A stretch of DNA of 16,626 nucleotides from Rhodobacteraceae bacterium UBA6273 (GTDB lineage Bacteria; Pseudomonadota; Alphaproteobacteria; Rhodobacterales; Rhodobacteraceae): assembly GCA_002440625.1 (NCBI GenBank), contig DJUV01000245.1, positions 1 to 16,626 of the forward strand, read 5' to 3'. The notes under the pieces are model-generated. The model was not told the DNA's origin, made no database searches, and worked only from the letters and a program-made list of their open reading frames with translations. The number at the start of each line of letters is the position of its first letter. Within the stretch, counting starts at the first letter, position 1. Shown one piece after another: positions 14,742-16,626 of this stretch. A program made the translations under genes and the position numbers.

Positions 14742-15936
14742 CGGACACCTCCCGACCCCAGGCCGCCTGAATGAGTTTCTCGATATCGTTGGAAAAGCCG
14801 ATGGCGGATTCCAGCGCCCGCTCGAATGTCTTGCGGTTCTTGACCGTAGACAGATCCACCTCGAAGAGCGTGCGCTGTGACAGGCCCGCTTCACTGACCG
14901 CCGAGGATTTTACGAAGGGTGTCTGGATGACGCTTTCACCCAGCAACTCACGGATCCATTCCGCCAAATCCTGCTGCGTGGCGATGGCGGTGTCGACGCG
15001 GGTCAAAAGGTAGGCGAAATTGTCGAACGATCCGGCCGCACCATTGGCATGCAGAACCTCCATGACCCCGGATGCCATCATCAGAAACTGGCTTGCCGAG
15101 GCGAGGTCCACGCGCTCTGGTGTGATCGTCATAAGGAGGGAGGTGGAGGCGCAGACCGCGGACATCGTCAGATATCCGAGCTGTGGCGGGCAGTCGATGA
15201 GAACGATGTCGTAGTCATCCTCGACTTGGCGCAGCGCATCGCGGATACGGTTGAAGAAGACGGGCTGCTCGCCCCGGCTGAGTGCGGTTGGCGTTTCGGT
15301 CTCGAACTCCGAGAGCAGGATCCCGGACGGGACGAGATCAAGCCCAGGGAAATACGTCGTCCGCAAGACCGTTGTAATCGATGCGCGGGTCGTGTCTCCG
15401 TCATTGTAGCGGATGGCGTCATAAAGCGTGCCACCGTGGCGGAAATCGATCTCGGGCTGATAGCCAAAGAAGGTGGTCAGCGACGCCTGCGGGTCCGCAT
15501 CGACCACAAGGACACGATATCCCCGCAACGCAAGCCGCATGGCCAAGGTGACTGTCGTCGTCGTCTTGGACGACCCGCCCTTGAAGTTCACCGTCGACCA
15601 AATCTGCAACTTGTCGCCCTGGCGGCGACCGGGCAGGAACTGAAACGGATCCTTAGCAGTCTGCGCCATGATGCGGCGGATTTCCAGGATCGAGGCGGCC
15701 GTGTATTGGCGTTTGCCGCCCGGACCCTGCTCGACCTCTGGGATCTTGTTGTCGAAATGAGCCTTGCGCAGATAGCCGTCACTGACCCGCAGAAGCTCAG
15801 CGACCTCGGCAGAGCTGAAACTGCGCAAGGTCTTTTCTTCCTTGGGGGCCAGAAACAGCTTGGACATACGCTCCAGCGCCTCCGACAGGAGGTTGGCGTC
15901 TGCCTTCAGCTTGTCGTGAAGAACAGGTAGGGTCAT
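14731..15936 (-). CDS. repA: Plasmid partition ATPase RepA (ParA family)
   Basis: A 401-residue ParA-type ATPase that partitions the replicon and autorepresses the repABC operon. An N-terminal MerR/HTH-like region (FSSAEVAELLRVSDGYLRKAHF, about 40-61) would bind the operator. The deviant Walker A KGGSSKTTT lies at residues 119-127, DADPQ at 146-150, and the Walker B-like IVLIDCPPQLGYL further on. The length matches RepA of other RepABC plasmids (about 400). The ATG at 15936 has a modest GAGCGG ribosome site. It is the first gene of the module and overlaps repB by 11 bases. A palindrome 46 bases upstream is a candidate for its operator. Confidence 0.96.
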   Translation of the reverse strand: MTLPVLHDKLKADANLLSEALERMSKLFLAPKEEKTLRSFSSAEVAELLRVSDGYLRKAHFDNKIPEVEQGPGGKRQYTAASILEIRRIMAQTAKDPFQFLPGRRQGDKLQIWSTVNFKGGSSKTTTTVTLAMRLALRGYRVLVVDADPQASLTTFFGYQPEIDFRHGGTLYDAIRYNDGDTTRASITTVLRTTYFPGLDLVPSGILLSEFETETPTALSRGEQPVFFNRIRDALRQVEDDYDIVLIDCPPQLGYLTMSAVCASTSLLMTITPERVDLASASQFLMMASGVMEVLHANGAAGSFDNFAYLLTRVDTAIATQQDLAEWIRELLGESVIQTPFVKSSAVSEAGLSQRTLFEVDLSTVKNRKTFERALESAIGFSNDIEKLIQAAWGREVSDAK

Positions 15937-15981
15937 GGTCCGCTCGTGTCTCGTCGCCTGTTTGCGTTACTTGGTCCGGTC

Positions 15982-15997
15982 GGTCGGCCTGCCGACC
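15982..15997. promoter_or_regulatory. Palindrome upstream of repA, candidate operator or centromere
   Basis: GGTCGGC and GCCGACC flank a two-base centre (CT), giving a 16-bp near-perfect palindrome. It lies 45 bases before the repA start codon, in the position where RepA-RepB autoregulation or partition sites are found in some RepABC plasmids. Its function is inferred from place and symmetry only. Confidence 0.45.
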
Positions 15998-16163
15998 CAA
16001 GAAACGTGTTTGACGAACATTTTTTGCTTTTGTCGTTACACCTATGCCTGCAGTGTCTTCGGTTCTCAAGAAAAATCGACGGGAAGTATCTTGCGTCGAG
16101 GGCTAGGCTGGCTACCAGATTTAGCTTGCACGCTCATGTGCCGACTGAACTATGGCATCTAAC

Positions 16164-16178
16164 GCATTGAAAAAATGC
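16164..16178. other. Short AT-rich hairpin near the DnaA box
   Basis: GCATT and AATGC flank a GAAAA loop, eight bases from the DnaA box. It may be part of a host-factor or replication-related site. The stem is only five pairs, so this is weak. Confidence 0.3.
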
Positions 16179-16185
16179 AGATAAG

Positions 16186-16194
16186 TTATTCACA
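16186..16194 (+). other. DnaA box
   Basis: TTATTCACA fits the relaxed DnaA-box consensus TTWTNCACA. A single box this far upstream of repA (about 250 bases) could be incidental, because RepABC origins lie in repC and do not clearly depend on DnaA boxes. Confidence 0.4.
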
Positions 16195-16394
16195 GGATCG
16201 TGGTTGCCAATAACCGTCCGGAGATTTGCGACGCTGGGACCGATCAACCAACCAGAGGACAAGTAACGCGAAACTCGCTGTGTTTAGCACATAGCGTCTT
16301 GCTCTGGCAGCCAGACCGATTCTGAGAGGCTCAGCGAAGTAGCCGTTTCCTCAGGCGATCCCGGTGTGAAGCGTTACCATCAATGCAACTCCTC

Positions 16395-16595
16395 TCACTT
16401 GGGGCCGCGTAGGGTGATGAGGACCCCGTCCTCCATCGCCTCGACCCAGCCGCCACTGTCAGGGGTGTCGTCCTTGCCATGATCGAGGCTGACGATTTCC
16501 GACCTGCGGAGGCCGGCTGCAAAGCCGATCAGTAGGATTGCCCGGTCGCGCAGGCTCCGCAGGTCGTGGGGCAGGGCGGTTTCCAATTTCAGATA
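16395..16595 (-). pseudogene. Truncated tyrosine recombinase/integrase fragment
   Basis: An open frame of about 66 codons (no ATG; stop codon just upstream at 16596-16598) encodes LRDRAILLIGFAAGLRRSEIV, the first catalytic-arginine segment of tyrosine recombinases (Arg in GLRRSE). It then runs on to VLITLRG. In full-length relatives this continues for over 100 residues to the HxxR and tyrosine motifs. Here it stops two codons after LRG. Both ends are missing, so it cannot be an active recombinase. It is probably debris from a past integration or deletion at this end of the replicon. Confidence 0.75.
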
Positions 16596-16626
16596 TCATC
16601 AATGAACGACCGTTTGAAAACAGATG

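Larger units (their letters stand above)
15937..16394. other. Upstream region of repA: no supported gene, several cis elements
   Basis: This stretch of 458 bases is less GC-rich than the coding regions. It holds the repA leader with a 16-bp palindrome, a short hairpin and a DnaA box, listed separately. A minus-strand frame at 16186-16350 could encode a short hydrophobic segment (RYVLNTASFALLVLWLVDRS). It lacks a good start and ribosome site, so I do not call it a gene. No strong sigma-type promoter for repA stands out; TTGAGA near 16065 on the minus strand with a weak -10 is one possibility. Confidence 0.5.

Noticed and set aside
14742..14894. N-terminal extension of RepB to 14894
   Set aside because: The extension lies within repA in another frame. 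The ATG at 14741 has a strong ribosome site and a typical RepB start.
16186..16350. Short minus-strand frame with a hydrophobic segment
   Set aside because: No ATG, only an internal GTG near 16290, no ribosome site and no known family. It could be a remnant but cannot be supported as a gene.
1..16626. CRISPR arrays, tRNA or rRNA genes, complete insertion sequences
   Set aside because: No regularly spaced repeats, no tRNA- or rRNA-like segments, and no transposase apart from the integrase fragment were seen on reading both strands.

Overview
The window looks like part of a RepABC plasmid or chromid from a high-GC alphaproteobacterium, most likely a member of the Rhodobacteraceae (Paracoccus/Rhodobacter-like). 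This rests on three things: a complete repA-repB-repC module whose proteins resemble Rhodobacterales homologues, LexA-type SOS boxes of the alphaproteobacterial GTTC-N7-GTTC form, and a GC-rich base composition. No database search was possible, so the taxon is an inference.

The left part (1-6052, plus strand) is one tightly packed catabolic operon, cut off at the window's left edge. Its order is: ATPase of a sugar-type ABC importer, SIS-domain deglycase-like protein 1, FAD-dependent DAO-family oxidoreductase, PfkB-family kinase 1, SIS-domain protein 2, PfkB-family kinase 2. The SIS and PfkB proteins resemble FrlB/FraB (6-phospho-fructosyl-amino-acid deglycase) and FrlD/FraD (fructosyl-amino-acid 6-kinase). 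The likely theme is uptake, phosphorylation and cleavage of Amadori compounds or similar sugar-amine conjugates. Two complete kinase/deglycase pairs surrounding an amine-oxidase-like flavoprotein is an unusual arrangement and the best candidate here for an undescribed pathway.

The middle part (6235-12259, minus strand) is an SOS mutagenesis cassette read from right to left: an SRAP/YedK-family abasic-site DNA-protein crosslinking protein, then imuA, imuB and dnaE2 (imuC). The genes overlap at every junction. A perfect SOS box lies just upstream of the SRAP gene. A second GTTC-N7-GTTC match lies inside the 3' end of imuA, just upstream of imuB. The two operons converge at 6053-6234, where I see no convincing terminator. 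DnaE2 carries a probable in-frame insertion of about 40 residues whose DNA contains inverted repeats.

The right part (12358-15936, minus strand) is the replication and partition module. repA and repB overlap by 11 bases. The repB-repC gap holds a well-formed candidate countertranscribed RNA on the plus strand (promoter, about 54 nt, hairpin terminator with U tail). A perfect 14-bp palindrome sits on the repB stop codon and may be a parS site. An AT-rich stretch inside repC with a palindrome and helically phased short repeats may mark the origin. Upstream of repA (15937-16394) there is a 16-bp near-perfect palindrome, a DnaA box and a short hairpin, but no supported gene. The right edge carries a truncated tyrosine-recombinase fragment, a sign of past rearrangement. 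The adjacency of repABC and the imu cassette suggests that inducible mutagenesis travels with this replicon.
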